From contig NC_003283.11 of assembly GCF_000002985.6 (NCBI RefSeq), positions 3,596,001 through 3,660,000 on the forward strand: DNA of 64,000 nt, given 5' to 3'. Below, in pieces: positions 45,890 through 58,700 of the stretch; the first letter of the stretch is position 1; each line of letters opens with the position of its first letter. Made by a program: the position numbers and the translations under genes. Below the pieces are notes generated by a model that saw only the letters and a program-made list of their open reading frames with translations, searched no databases and was not told where the DNA came from. This stretch comes from Caenorhabditis elegans (Eukaryota > Nematoda > Chromadorea > Rhabditida > Rhabditidae).

Positions 45890-45908
45890 CTATATCAAGC
45901 AAAAATTT

Positions 45909-48237
45909 TTAATTTTTTCCAGTGAACTTCTTGTTGAAATCATGAAAATTGAGCACATCATCCAACAGACAATCCACTTTTTCGATGACAATCCGTCTGT
46001 AATTTTCAGCTTTTCCAGACTCCATTCCCTGCAATTTCATGTCAACAGCCGGCCCGAACAAGGAGATCAGTGTCAATGCTCCAACTGGGAAATACAGTTT
46101 GAAAGAGGTCTTGAGCTGAAAAATTTTCAGTTTTAGAATTTTTAATTTCCAAAAAAATGGTTCAAAAAATTACCTGTTCAAGAGTGTATGGAGCATTGTT
46201 GGAGCCTATCTCGTCCGTGAAATAAGTGTAAAATTGCTCCAAAATGTGCTCCCAGTGAGATTGACGGTCGGCTCCGGAAATAGTTGAGACGAGGAGACGC
46301 ACCAAATCTTCAGCTGGATTTCCCATGTGAGATTCCTAAAAAATTCATTTTTTTGAACATTTTCGACATTAAATCAATTTTTTCTACCTGATAATCCAAA
46401 ACTTTGTCGGCAATAAAACCTCCATCCGTCTGGGTCCACAAAATATTGGCAGCCCATAAATCTCCATGGCAGATAACTTTTTGGTCGATTCCTGAAAATA
46501 TAAAGTTAGACCTCTGAAACATAACAAAAAAGAACTACAATGTAAAAACTACAAACTACAAACTACAGACCACAAACTACAAACTACAACTTGCAACCTA
46601 CAAAAAAATACCACGGAGGGTGATAGCGGGTAATTTATTTTTCAACTTTTGGCGAGATCCTTTATTGTGGCAAGATCCAATTTTCGCCGCGAGAAACTAT
46701 TTTCAACATGGGATATATTTTCGTTGCGAGACCTTTTTCTTTCAAAATCTTTAGAAATGTACATAAATAAGAGGAGAAAATTTGATCACAAGTTGCAGTG
46801 TTTGTAAAAAAATTATGGTTTTCAAAAAAGAAAATCGAAATGTTTTTTTAACATTTTCAAAGCTACGGTAAAAATTACATTTGGAAATTTTTTAAAAATT
46901 CACTCTTACCTACAACTTTATTCAAATTGAGAACAGTCTCCAAATTCAGAATCTCCTTGTGGTTCTGCTCAATCCGTTCAACTTTTTCACTCAATTTCTG
47001 GTCAATATTCCGGCTTTGATCGAAAATCCCTTTCAGGCCATCTTCGGACAACATATCCATTAAACTCTCTTCAAAGGCTTCTCCATTATCTAAATTTCTG
47101 CAGCTTTCGGTGCTCAAACTCAACGCCTGGAGCCTTGCAAGAGCCTTCAAAATTGGCTGGAGCTCATCTACAGTAACATTTTCATAACAGTGCCGGACGA
47201 CTGAACCTTCAACGAACTCCATTCCAACAAATCCCTTATTCGGGTTGTCCTCCTCGAATTTCTGCGAGAAGAATACTTTGGGAAGGAGAAGCCCCTCCAA
47301 ATGTCCGAAAGCTTCGCAGAACTCTACTTCCAAGTTATGCCCTTTTTGACAGGACTTCTCGAAATGTGCATGCACATGGGCTTCTTCTTCCGGCGACATT
47401 ACTGAATTCCCTTCTTCATTGGACTTATTCAGAAGGCCCTGCACATGAACGAATGAAACGATTTTCAGAATTAGCTTCTTGGGAAGATGGGACGAGGGAA
47501 TGGTCCAGTGACAGGTGATTAGGATCACGCAAGAGGAGAAGCCCTGAAAAATGGGAAGCTTGATTTTTTTACTGCTTATCTCTCATTATCTCCCCAAATA
47601 AAAACTAGCTAGAGCACAAAAACACTGCGCAAAAGTCGCTGACCAATCAGTGATAAGCAAAGGGCGTGGCTTATATCACTGATTGGTTGGCGCTATTTGC
47701 GTTCAATTTTAAAATTTTTATAACAAGAAGGTACATATTTTTCATATTGGGTCGCAAACTGATTTTTTTTTTGAAAACTTGCTGTCGTCCAAAGATTTTT
47801 TTATTTCTTTTCCAAATATTCCGAAAAACATCTTAACATTTTGGTTTATTTTCGTCTTTAACAAAAAAAAATTTAAAAAAGCAAAAGCTGATTAAAAATT
47901 AAATTTTATGGTTTATGGTAATTTTTTGAAACTTTTTGTTTTCAATTTTTTTTATTTTCCGGAAAATCGAAAAATTGAAAACTATAATATTTCTATTTTA
48001 CAAATTCATATAAAAATCCAGTTTTCAAGTTGAAAAAAAAAACATGTTTTTTTGTTTAAAAAAATTGAATAAAAAACTTACATTACCCTCCCCAATAACC
48101 TCCATTTTGCTCTCCGCCGTGAGCTCACTTTCAGTGCTCATTTGCTCTTTGATAGCTTTATTCACATCTTCTAAAGTCACATGGGTATTGAATAATCCAG
48201 TACCTGGCTGCAAAATTGACAATGGTTTTGTAGACAT
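45909..48237 (-). CDS. CHK (EcKinase/DUF1679) kinase-like protein, paralogue K
   Basis: Choline-kinase-like small-molecule phosphotransferase family, expanded in nematodes and insects; substrate unknown, presumably cytosolic. Five exons give 420 residues: 48082-48237, 46910-47543, 46388-46491, 46174-46335, 45909-46115. The catalytic motif HGDLWAANILW lies at about residues 272-282 (His272, Asp274, Asn279) and the metal-binding Asp296 in VLDYQ. N-terminal lobe: GFVGMEFVEGSVVRHCY. C-terminal: HMGNPAEDLVRLLVSTISGADR and LYFPVGALTL. All expected catalytic residues are present. The start ATG (48237) begins MSTKPLSILQPGTG, shared with the neighbour. Head-to-tail 574 bases downstream of paralogue L; that spacing is long for a nematode operon. 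Such genes are often induced by infection or xenobiotics; not testable here. I associate this locus with F59B1 CHK genes, from memory. Confidence 0.93.
46535..46607. repeat. short ACTACAA satellite in CHK-K intron 2
   Basis: About nine ACTACAA units in the same intron (between exons 2 and 3) that carries the large array in paralogue L. Confidence 0.8.
47642..47687. repeat. small foldback in CHK-K intron 1
   Basis: ACCAATCAGTGATA (47642-47655) and its exact inverse TATCACTGATTGGT (47674-47687) flank 18 bases. Similar half-sites occur at 36838 and 42112. Confidence 0.7.
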
Positions 48238-48411
48238 TTTTAGCTGAAAATTATTTTAATAGATTTTTAAAAATAAAAACTTTTATTAAGCTATAATAAA
48301 AAGACAAACTTAAAAAATTCTTGGAAATAAATTGTGTAAGAAATCAATGGAAATAACACATTTGACAGGACAAAAACGGAAACACTTGAATTCAAAAAAA
48401 AAACGAACGCA

Positions 48412-48513
48412 CTATTTATATAACCGCCACACTTTGTGACCCCATTGTGTAGTCACTGTGTTTTGTGACACCCTCTCTCTTTCCCTCCCGCCTTGTGTGT
48501 GTGAGTGACGTCA
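48412..48513 (-). promoter_or_regulatory. putative CHK-K promoter: TATA-like and CRE-like sites
   Basis: On the gene strand GTTATATAAATAG lies about 175-187 bases upstream of the ATG (48412-48424), and a palindromic TGACGTCA is at 48506-48513. Motif matches only; activity is inferred. Confidence 0.35.
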
Positions 48514-48811
48514 TTTTAACGAGACGGCGGGTGGAAAATGTGTGATTGATAGTTTGATCTACAAACTGTTGTGCAATAAATGAACGCTATAAAATACGTT
48601 TTCTATACATTTCAAAATTAAAAAAAAATGGAACCAATTTTTAAAAAAATCTGGTATTGTAAAAACAAAAGGCAAATTGGGCAATTTTTTTCGAAAATGA
48701 ATTAAATTTTTTTAATTGAATAAAACAAGAAGAAAACAATAAATAAATTATTTATTTCACAGATTTTATTTGCAGTTCGCAACAAAATATTTTCGAAAAA
48801 AATAGACGAAA

Positions 48812-51800
48812 CTATTTTTCTTGAAAATATCTTTTGGAAAATTTATGGTACTTTTCCAGGTCATCCAGTAGACATGCAACTTTTTCAATAACTACGTGAC
48901 GACATTTTTCAGCTTTTTCAGAATCCATCCCCTCCAATTTCGCGTCCACAGCCGGCCCAAACAATGGAAGAAGAGCCAATGCTCCAACTGGAAAATAGAG
49001 CTTGAAAGAGAGCTTCAGCTGAAAAAAATTTATTTTCAATAAAAAAATTGCTCTCAAAAACTAACCTGCTCCAAAGTGTACGGAGCTTCACCCGAGCCAA
49101 GTTCATTCAAAAAATACGAATAAAATTGCTCCAAAATCTGCTGCCAATGGGCTTGACGATCGGCTCCGGTAATTGTTGAGACCAGGAGACGCACCAGGTC
49201 TTCTGCTGGATTTCCTAGATGGGACATCTGAAAATGTGCAGGTTTTAGTGGAAAATATTTATAGTTGTCAAATAAATATACCTGATAGTCCACAATTCTG
49301 GTGGCACAGAAAACTCCATTATTTTCGGTCCACAGAAAGTTGGCAGCCCATAAATCTCCGTGACACAACACGTTTTGTTTAATTCCTGGAAAATATCACG
49401 CTTGATCTTTGAAACACTACAAACTACAAACTACAAAAACTACAAACTACAAAAACTACAAACTACAAAAACTACAAACTACAAACTAAAAACTAAAAAC
49501 TGCATACTACTTCATGTTTCACACATGCGCATATTAACTCTGATATCGAAAATTGCTTCAACAGAAATGATTCGAAATTATTAATACACTCGATACCGAC
49601 TACAACCTACAAACTGCAAACTACAAACTACAAACTACAAACTACAGGCTACAAGCTGTTCAATGTTTTACAAATCACATATTAACTCTGATATCGAAAA
49701 TCGCTGTAACAGAAACGATTTGAAATCATAAAAAACACTCGGCACCAAATACTATCTACAAACTGCAAACTACAAACTACAAACTACAAACTACAAACTA
49801 CAAACTAAAATCTACAAGCTACAAACTACAAACTACAAGCTACTCCATGTTTCATACATAGCATATTAACTCTGATATCGGAAATCGCTGTAACAGAAAC
49901 GATTTGAAATTATAAAAAACACTCGGCACGGATTACTATCTACAAACTGCAAACAACTACAAACTACAAACTACAAACTACAAACTACAAACTACAAACT
50001 ACAAACTACAAACTTCAAACTACAAGCCACTTCATGTTTCATACATAGCATATTCTGATATCGAAAATCGCTTTAACGATCGGTGCCGACTACAAACTAC
50101 AAACTACAAACTACAAACTACAAACTACAAACTAAAATCTACAAGCTACAAACTACAAACTACAAGCTACTCCATGTTTCATACATAGCATATTAACTCT
50201 GATATCGGAAATCGCTGTAACAGAAACGATTTGAAATTATAAAAAACACTCGGCACGGATTACTATCTACAAACTGCAAACAACTACAAACTACAAACTA
50301 CAAACTACAAACTACAAACTACAAACTACAAACTTCAAACTACAAGCCACTTCATGTTTCATACATAGCATATTCTGATATCGAAAATCGCTTTAACGAT
50401 CGGTGCCGACTACAAACTACAAACTACAAACTTCAAACTACAGACTACAGACTACAAACTACAAACTACTCACCCACAACCTTATTCAAATTGAATGCCT
50501 TCTCAAAATCCAAAATCTCATTCCGCTTCTCCTCAATCCGATCCACTTTTTCTCCAAATCTTGATCGTTCCAGATTTCTACACTGCTCAAAAATTCCCTT
50601 AATTCCGCTTTCAGACAGCATCATTTTCAACGTCTCCTGGAAAATTGCCCCATTATCGATTTTCTGCAGATCCTTTGAAATTTCAGCGGGGTTTTGAAGA
50701 CTTAAAGCTTGAAGCTTAGCGATAGCTCGAAGAATTGGCTGAATTTCTTCAATTGTGCAGGTATCGTAGCTATGGCGAACTATAGATCCTTCCACATATT
50801 CCATTCCGATAAATCCCTTATTTGAATTTTTTTCATCGAGTTTTGTGTAAAAATATACTTTTGGAATGAGTAAAGTTTTCGAGTTGAACTTTCCAGCAAC
50901 CTCATAAAAATTCATCTCCTGATTGTGCATTTTCTTACAAGAGCTCTCGAAATACGCGTACATTTGTTCCTCGACCTCTTTGGTGATCAAGCTTGCATTT
51001 TGCTGCTTTCCCTTATCTATTAAAGCTTGAATATGAACAAATGAAACAATTTTCAGAATAAGCTTCTTGGGAAGATGAGCGGAGGGAATGGTCCAGTTGC
51101 AGCTGATTAGAAGAACGCGTGAGGAGAAGCCCTAAATTTTAAATTGTATTTGAAGTTGGAGTAGCTATGACCAAATACCATAGTAAAAACTTCAAAAAAA
51201 TTCCAATTTTATATGATTTTTTGAAAATTGGAATAATCTCAGTTTTCATTTTGGTATCATAATATTGAGTTTTCAATTTTGAGAAAAATTGAAAAGGAGA
51301 AAAATTGAGTTTGTTCAAAATATTTTAAGTTGAAAATAAAATGAAATAACCCAAATCGTGATAAAATTACTTTAAAAATACTTTGAAATTTCTAATTTAG
51401 AGTAGAGTAAAAAATTTAGAGTAAAAAAAAGTGGAAATGCTCGAAATTCCTCAATAAGTTCAAAATTTTTAAAAACCGGCAACTAGTCAAAAATACGACT
51501 GCCTGCCTGACTCTAAGGCGGCCTGTGCCTGCTTTGTGCCTGGATTTGTCAATTTGGCGGATTTTTCTTAATTTTAGTGCTAAAGCTTAAAGCTTCCCAG
51601 ATAAATTTCAACATGAAAATAAATTTTTAAAAATTGTACCACTACTCCTAAATTTTTAGACCAAAATTTTATTTAATTTTTTTGTTGTCAAATTTACTAT
51701 TTTAAAATTAAAAAATAAACTATTTCATAACTCCAATATACTTTTTTAAACTCTGAAAATACCTTTTTCACACTTTAAAAAATGTTTTCCTAACTTACAT

Positions 51801-51954
51801 TCCCATCACCAATAACTTCCATTTTACTCTCCGCCGTGAGCTCACTTTCAGTGCTCATTTGCTCTTTGATAGCTTTATTCACATCGAATAAAGTCACATG
51901 GGTATTGAACAATCCAGTACCTGGCTGCAGAATTGACAAAGGGTTTGCAGACAT
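48812..51954 (-). CDS. CHK (EcKinase/DUF1679) kinase-like protein, paralogue L
   Basis: Five exons give 428 residues: 51799-51954, 50474-51131, 49282-49385, 49066-49227, 48812-49018. Exons 1, 3, 4 and 5 have exactly the lengths of paralogue K (156, 104, 162, 207). Catalytic HGDLWAANFLW at about residues 280-290 (His280, Asp282, Asn287) and metal-binding Asp304 in IVDYQ; intact. N-lobe GFIGMEYVEGSIVRHSY. Start MSANPLSILQPGTG. The exon-2 difference (658 versus 634 bases) is a few inserted codons (LITKEVEEQ, LQNPAEISKDLQ regions). Intron 2 (49386-50473) is almost wholly an ACTACAA satellite. Upstream gene of a head-to-tail pair with K. Substrate unknown. Confidence 0.93.
49415..50470. repeat. 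ACTACAA satellite with about 310-bp higher-order repeat
   Basis: Dense ACTACAA heptamers interrupted by blocks such as CATGTTTCATACATAGCATA and CGGCACGGATTACTATCTAC. The segment from about 49800 to 50100 is repeated almost exactly from about 50110 to 50415. Lies in CHK-L intron 2. Confidence 0.9.
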
Positions 51955-53772
51955 TTTTAGCTGGAAAATTATTTAAAATCGTGTTTGGATATTGGATAGG
52001 AGAATAAAAATTTTAAAAAAAATTAAAAGGTAACTTTTCGGATGGAAAATAGAAATGTACTACTTTTTACCAGACAAAATGGTGACTGATGAAAATTTTC
52101 GAATTGTTTCGCCGAGAAGTTTTGACCAAGCAAACAAAAATTTATGAAAGAGAAAAAGAGAGCCTAGAGAGTGTTTGTCAAAGTTCAAAAATTAGTTGTT
52201 AGATGTATGAGCAGAAATTGTTTTAAAGAAGATAATTTAACTTGAGGGTAAAAAAACATAATAGAAAAATTGTATTAGAAAAGTACAAAAAATGAAGAAA
52301 TTCTGAAAATCTTGGAGGCAAACCTATAGACCTACAGATTTCTCAATTTTTAAAACAATTTTCTTTCTTTGAAGGATTCAAAACTGAAAGAATCAAACGT
52401 GTGGCATACATGTATGGTACGACATTTAGCGGGTTTCGCTCAGTATTATAGCAGTGACAATGACAAAAGTGTGAATAATATACATACCTCAATCCCCTTC
52501 CACCTATTTATATACTCTCACTTTTTGTGCTCACCTCCCCTTTTTCTGTTGTCTGATTCATACATTTTGTGAGGTGCAACCTAGAAACAACGTTATCTAG
52601 TGTGGAAATTTGGAAATTGGTCACAGAAAATGTGCCGCCAGGAAACGTGTACACTGCGGAGCAGGCGAGCTAGTCAAGAGAAAACAAATGTCAAGCAATA
52701 TTGAGAGGTCCCGGTACTTTATGAAAAGTAGAATGTAACTTCAAATTTTAAATTTCTTGTTTTTTTTTTGCAATCTGCCAACCAACATGATTCATTTTCT
52801 GAATTGAAGAAAATTGGTTATGTGTGAAAAAAAATCTGAGCAAAATTTCGCAAAACAATAAATAGAGCCGGATCCAACTTTTTTGGAAACACCTCTATTT
52901 TGGTAAACTTTTTTTTCCAAAGTTTTATCAATATGCCCATACTTTCTATAATTTTCCTGCATACCAGCACATTTCCTGTGGCCCAAGCACTAGACATAGT
53001 CAGCCAAAAGTATATGCGTTTTTTTTTTTGGAAATTTTCAAATCAGTACTATTAAACTAACAATTTCGGCAAGAAAAAACCTAACTAGCAAACTGTTGCT
53101 TTTGATAAAAATTGAAAAAAAACCTTTTTTTTAATTAGAAGGATTCCATAATTTTTTACAGTTATATAGAAAATCCACAGCAATAAAAAAAATAGTGAAC
53201 ACAATTTTAGTTCCTTCAAGCTACTGTTTCCAATTCTTCACTTAAATGTTTTTCGGATTTCAACAGTTTTTGATGTGCTCTGAATTTATTATTTTAAATT
53301 CATTAATGCCAACTCCCTAATAGTTTTTCTTTAATATGAGAGTTGTGGTCATTTGATGAAGCTTCATAATTCGTCATTGTTTTTCTTTAAAAATTTTTTT
53401 CATTTAGAACTTCCGCATCCACGTTCTGATCACGAACACTATCATATGATGATCCTCGTGTGACTAATTAGGGGCAGGCCGAAATAAAACAATTTGATGT
53501 TTTTTTTTTTTGAAACAGGTGGGTATGTCTATAGACGCCCCCAAGAGCTAATTGAATTGTATGTTTTGATGAAGTGATGGATGTATGAGTCAAAACTTAT
53601 TTATTCATTCCACAAACTTTTGATTACGTATTCGAGAACTTTTCAATGTTTTTAACGGGACATGTGCTTGTCCCGCAAAGTGTCAGGCGCTTGAAATTAA
53701 ATTTTTAAATGATTTTAAAAAAATTTTAGTCTGCAAATTTTTATTTTTAAAATATGAGCGCTTTGTTTTCAG
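51955..53772. other. intergenic between CHK-L and the str gene
   Basis: Divergent promoter region for both genes. No supported exon. AT-rich with short poly-T runs; a CATCAAAACATAC-type stretch near 53560 but no defined element. Confidence 0.5.
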
Positions 53773-55457
53773 ATGTCCGATATATACTGGATACAAATTA
53801 CTGAAGTTTGCTCCTTCGTCGGATTTATGCTCTCAGTTCTAGGGAACAGTACACTTTTAGTACTGCTCAGTGGAAAATCCATAGATGGAATTGGCACCTA
53901 TCGGTACTTGATGATCACTTTCTGCGTTTTCAGTTTATTATTTACGATATTAGAGGATTTTATCAGACCGGTAAGTTGGTTGGGTTTTTTACAATAATAA
54001 TTTGCGATTTCAGCTGATGCATCACTATAACAATACCATAATTGTTTTACAACGCAAGCGGTTTCAGTTTTCTGATTCAACGGCTAGAATCTTGACAGGT
54101 TAGTATACTTGAGGGAGAATATAGCTCAAAAATTATGGAAAAAAAAACAAATTAATATGTATAGCCAAAAAATGCAAAGTTGTCGAGACTAGATAATTTA
54201 GTTGTGCGGGATATCAATATCAAAAATAATTTACTTTTACACATTTAAAAAACTCGCGAAAAAATTTTAAAAATCAGAAAAATTTTATAAATTTTCTTAA
54301 TTTGATATTCGACCTTTACGCCTTAATTTATATAACTAAAATATATAAATCTCAATTTTTAAGCTTATCCAATATTTTTTGCACTTTTTTGCAAATTTTT
54401 TTCAATTTTAAAAATTTTAAAAATTCGAATGGACTTGAAAATTGAACTATAAATTTCAGTCTCTTACTGCGGCTGTTTCGCGATGTGCTTCGTGATGTTC
54501 GCCGTTCATTTCATCTATCGATATCTAGTTGCTTGTCACCCGACAAAATTGCACTATTTTCGACCCAAAAATTTCATTTTCTGGCTGTCCGGCATGTTAT
54601 TCATAGCAGGAAGCTGGGTTGCAATTGCATATGTCTTTTTTCAAGAAGACCTAGAAACCAGGACGGATTTGGTGTGAGAAAAGTGGCCTTTTTCCCCAAA
54701 ATTCAATTTTGAACTTTTTAGATTTATTTTGTCAACTTGTTATAATTTAACGCCAGATGATGTCGGACATGTACCGTATGCTTTTGTGAGTACTTTTATT
54801 TTTTATCAGAAAAGTTTTGTAAAAATAAATTTCAGTACAAAACTCAAGGAAATACACGAGTAATTCGATGGGATAACATGATTGGAGTAATTCATCATAT
54901 GATAGTTATGGTATGTTTTGTTTCCTAGCACATATTTGATTTTATTTTTGAAAAATTTATTAAAAAAAGGAAAACAGTTTTTCCAGACAATCTCTATAAG
55001 TGCCGTTTTCTACTTTGGCATTAAAACCTACACTCGAATAATGAGTTTCAAGGGAAAATCCCAGAAAACCAAGGATCTCCAGAATCAATTTTTCACTGCT
55101 CTAGTTGCTCAAACCGTAGTCCCTCTGATTTTCATGTTTATCCCAAATATGGTGCTCACTACGGCAGCCCTTATAGATGGCACATTTGGCTCATGGGCCA
55201 ATATTACTGTAGTTATGAATCATTTGTATCCGGCTGCCGATCCATTCGTTATACTGTTCATTATTAAGGGGTTCCGGAATAGTATTAGAAGTAAGTTGAG
55301 AATTTAGGTGGCGATTGTACATATAATAATGTCAAAATTAGGAATTCCAGATGTTATATATCGCTGCACAAAAACGAAAAAAGCATCGGTTAGCTCAGTG
55401 GTCCGTGGTATTGAGGCTCAAAGCAAGAAACAATCTTTTTCTCGAGTTGATATTTAA
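53773..55457 (+). CDS. str-type serpentine chemoreceptor
   Basis: Seven exons give 348 residues: 53773-53970, 54014-54098, 54460-54673, 54722-54785, 54836-54910, 54987-55290, 55351-55457. Start MSDIYWIQITEVCSFVGFML. Str signs: GNSTLLVLLSGKS then GTYRYLMITFCVFS (TM1-2), CGCFAMCFVMFAVHFIYRYLVAC at the TM3 end, KTKDLQNQFFTALVAQTVVPLIF (TM6), and HLYPAADPFVILFIIKGFRN (TM7). The tail is basic and Ser-rich (KKASVSSVVRGIEAQSKK). All junctions are in phase and nothing is broken. AATAAA follows 12 bases after the stop. Convergent with acr-23, whose 3' end is 282 bases away. Chemosensory neuron receptor by family; ligand unknown. Confidence 0.92.
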
Positions 55458-55468
55458 TCCATTTTTCA

Positions 55469-55474
55469 AATAAA
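55469..55474 (+). terminator. AATAAA poly(A) signal of str gene
   Basis: AATAAA 12 bases past the stop codon at 55457. Confidence 0.6.
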
Positions 55475-55534
55475 TTTTTCACATTTTGCATAGTCTCGGC
55501 GGTTTCCGGCACTTTACTAGAAAATAAATACAAC

Positions 55535-55665
55535 CTATGGAGTTTGTAGTTTGTAGTCTGTAGTTTGTCGTTTGTATTTTGTAGTTTGTAGTCTGCAGTT
55601 TGTAGTTTTTGCCTTGTAGTTTGTAGTTTATATTTTGTAGTTTTTAGTTCCTAGCTTCTACTTCA
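55535..55665. repeat. TTTGTAG satellite between convergent genes
   Basis: GTAGTTTGTAGTCTGTAGTT-type units, the same heptamer as in the acr-23 and CHK introns. Confidence 0.85.
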
Positions 55666-55670
55666 ACGTC

Positions 55671-55676
55671 TTTATT
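55671..55676 (-). terminator. AATAAA poly(A) signal of acr-23
   Basis: Minus-strand AATAAA (TTTATT on plus) 64 bases downstream of the acr-23 stop codon. Confidence 0.5.
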
Positions 55677-55739
55677 TCATGAAAAATGCATAAACAACAA
55701 GTGAAATCACATCAGAGCAGATCAATCGAATAAACAAAT

Positions 55740-58700
55740 TCAAAAAAGAAAATGATTTTCCGTATACCAAATATACCAGCCATATAAATTAATTCCAATA
55801 GCTGAGAATAAGAAGCAAATTGTGAAAAATATAAGAAAAACTCGTTCCAACACCGCAGCCACCCAATCCCATTCGAGTTCCACAATGTTCCGTGTACAAT
55901 ATGGTGTCAGTTGGATTTCGGTCGGTTTTAGGACACTTTGAATACTATTGCTGGAGGCGACACGATTGAGCTCAGGGATGTGAAGAGATTCTGTGAAGCT
56001 GGTATCCATCGGTGCGGCGAAGGTTTCGGATGTTTGTGATTCGGCTGAAAATATTTTGAGTTTTTTTTTGACAGTTAGGCAATTAATAATACAACTATGT
56101 ACTCCCACGATTTTTTGCCGTTCGCCCTACATTTGTACTGCAGCCGACGCTTTACGGGTTGCTCATTTTTATTTCGGACTACGAATCAGGGGTGGGCGGC
56201 AAACGATTTTTCCGGCAAATCGGCAAATTGCCGGAATTGAAAATTTTCGGCAAATCGGCAAATTGCTGGAATTGAAATTTTCGGCCACTCGGCAAACCGG
56301 TAATTTTCCGAATTTGCCAAAAAACGGAAATTGCCGAAAATTTTTGGAGAATTGTGGCTTTGCCCATTTTTTTTTTTTGAAATTTCAGAATTTAAATTTA
56401 AATCGGTAAAATTGAACGCAATCCTATGAATGTTCCTACATCTATTTTGAAAAGTAAGCAAATTCTATGAATGTATCTAAAGAAAACGGGAAAAAAGTTT
56501 AAAAAAGGCACAGTTTAAAGTGTTTTCGTCTTATAAAAAATCCCTCTAAAAACTTCCGGCAAATAGATGTTCGGCAAACGGCAAATCGGCAAATTACCGA
56601 TAATCGAAATTTCCGGCAAGGCGGAAAATCGGCAAAACGGCAAATTGCCGGAATTTAAAATTTCGGGCAAGCGGGGAATATGCCGATTTGCCGAATTTGC
56701 CGAGCGGCATTTGCCGACCACACTCTGCTACAATCTGCACAGTCTTTAAAAATAAGAAACGCACTTCAGAAAAAAATGACGATAAAAACGTACCCATTCT
56801 CGGAGACTCCATATTTCCAATATCATTATTCTTAAAATCCGAGATCTGATTAAACTTCACAGCACCATCCGGAACGGTTTCCATAAGCTTCGAATGATCT
56901 CGTGCCAAATGATAAACCTTCGTCCACATGCTATTCTTTCTCGACATCCGTTTCCGATGCTTCTCCTCTTTGGCCCGTTTCGCGTAGGCCTGCTTCATGA
57001 CCAGTGGCATTTGAATCAGGACGAACGGAGCTATCCGATGCGTCCATTTCATGGTTTTTGATGCTGGTGGATTTCCGATGGATCCGAGTTTTTGAACGAA
57101 TATCACTGATGAGGCGGCTAGGGTTCCGACGGAGATTATGGTGATCATAAGTGTGTAGAAAAGGGCTGAAATGAAATTGAAATTTGCTGGATAGAGAAAT
57201 TCAAACGTAGTTTGTAGTTTGTAGTTTGTAGCTTCTAATTTGTAGTTTGTAATTTGTGGGTTTCGTAGTTTGAAGTTTTGTAGTTTTAAAAGTTTATTGT
57301 TAATAGTTATTAGTTAGTAGTTTGTTATTTGTAGGTTTTGTACTTTGTAGGTTTGTAGTTTGTAGTTCTTAGTTTGTAGTTTGTAGTTTGTAGTTTGTAG
57401 TTTGTAGTTTGTAGTTTGTAGTTTGTAGTTTGTAGTTTGTAGTTTGTAGTATGTTGTTTGTAGTTTGTAGTTTGTAGTATGTTGTTTGTAGTTTGTAGTT
57501 TGTAGTTTGTAGTTTGAAGTTTGCAGTTTAAAAGGTTTCTTGTTAATAGTTAGGTAGTAGTTAGTAGTTTGTTGCTTGTAGGTTTTGTAGTTTGTAGGTT
57601 TGTAGTTTGTAGTTTGTAGTTTGTAGCTTCTAATTTGTAGTTTGTAATTTGTGGGTTTCGTAGTTTGAAGTTTTGTAGTTTTAAAAGTTTATTGTTAATA
57701 GTTATTAGTTAGTAGTTTGTTATTTGTAGGTTTTGTACTTTGTAGGTTTGTAGTTTGTAGTTCTTAGTTTGTAGTTTGTAGTTTGTAGTTTGTAGTTTGT
57801 AGTTTGTAGTTTGTAGTTTGTAGTTTGTAGTTTGTAGTTTGTAGTATGTTGTTTGTAGTTTGTAGTTTGTAGTATGTTGTTTGTAGTTTGTAGTTTGTAG
57901 TTTGTAGTTTGAAGTTTGCAGTTTAAAAGGTTTCTTGTTAATAGTTAGGTAGTAGTTAGTAGTTTGTTGCTTGTAGGTTTTGTAGTTTGTAGGTTTGTAG
58001 TTTGTAGTTTGTAGTTTGTAGCTTCTAATTTGTAGTTTGTAATTTGTGGGTTTCGTAGTTTGAAGTTTTGTAGTTTTAAAAGTTTATTGTTAATAGTTAT
58101 TAGTTAGTAGTTTGTTATTTGTAGGTTTTGTACTTTGTAGGTTTGTAGTTTGTAGTTCTTAGTTTGTAGTTTGTAGTATGTTGTTTGTAGTTTGTAGTTT
58201 GTAGTTTGTAGTTTGAAGTTTGCAGTTTAAAAGGTTTCTTGTTAATAGTTAGGTAGTAGTTAGTAGTTTGTTGCTTGTAGGTTTTGTAGTTTGTAGGTTT
58301 GTAGTTTGTAGTTTGTAGTTTGTAGTTTGTAGTTTGTAGTTTGTAGCTTATAGTTTTTAATTTGTAGTATGTAGGTTTGTTAGTCTGTAGTTTCTCAAAA
58401 TTGCCAAAAATTCGATTGCCGAACACCAATTGCCGTGCACCCCTGTATTGTACATAACTTCAGTTTCTAGTTTGTAGGTTTTGTACTTTGTAGGTTTGTA
58501 GTTTGTAGTTCTTAGTTTGTAGTTTGTAGTTTGTAGTTTGAAGTTTGTAGTTTGTAGTATGTTGTTTGTAGTTTGTAGTTTGTAGTTTGTAGTTTGAAGT
58601 TTGCAGTTTAAAAGGTTTCTTGTTAATAGTTAGGTAGTAGTTAGTAGTTTGTTGCTTGTAGGTTTTGTAGTTTGTAAGTTTGTAGTTTGTAGTATGTAGG

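Noticed and set aside
49415..50470. CRISPR-like array (regular short repeats)
   Set aside because: Heptamer satellite with nested higher-order copies in a eukaryotic intron; no unique spacers and no cas genes.
45909..51954. CHK pair as an SL2 operon
   Set aside because: The 574-base gap contains TATA-like and CRE-like sequence and is longer than typical operon spacing.
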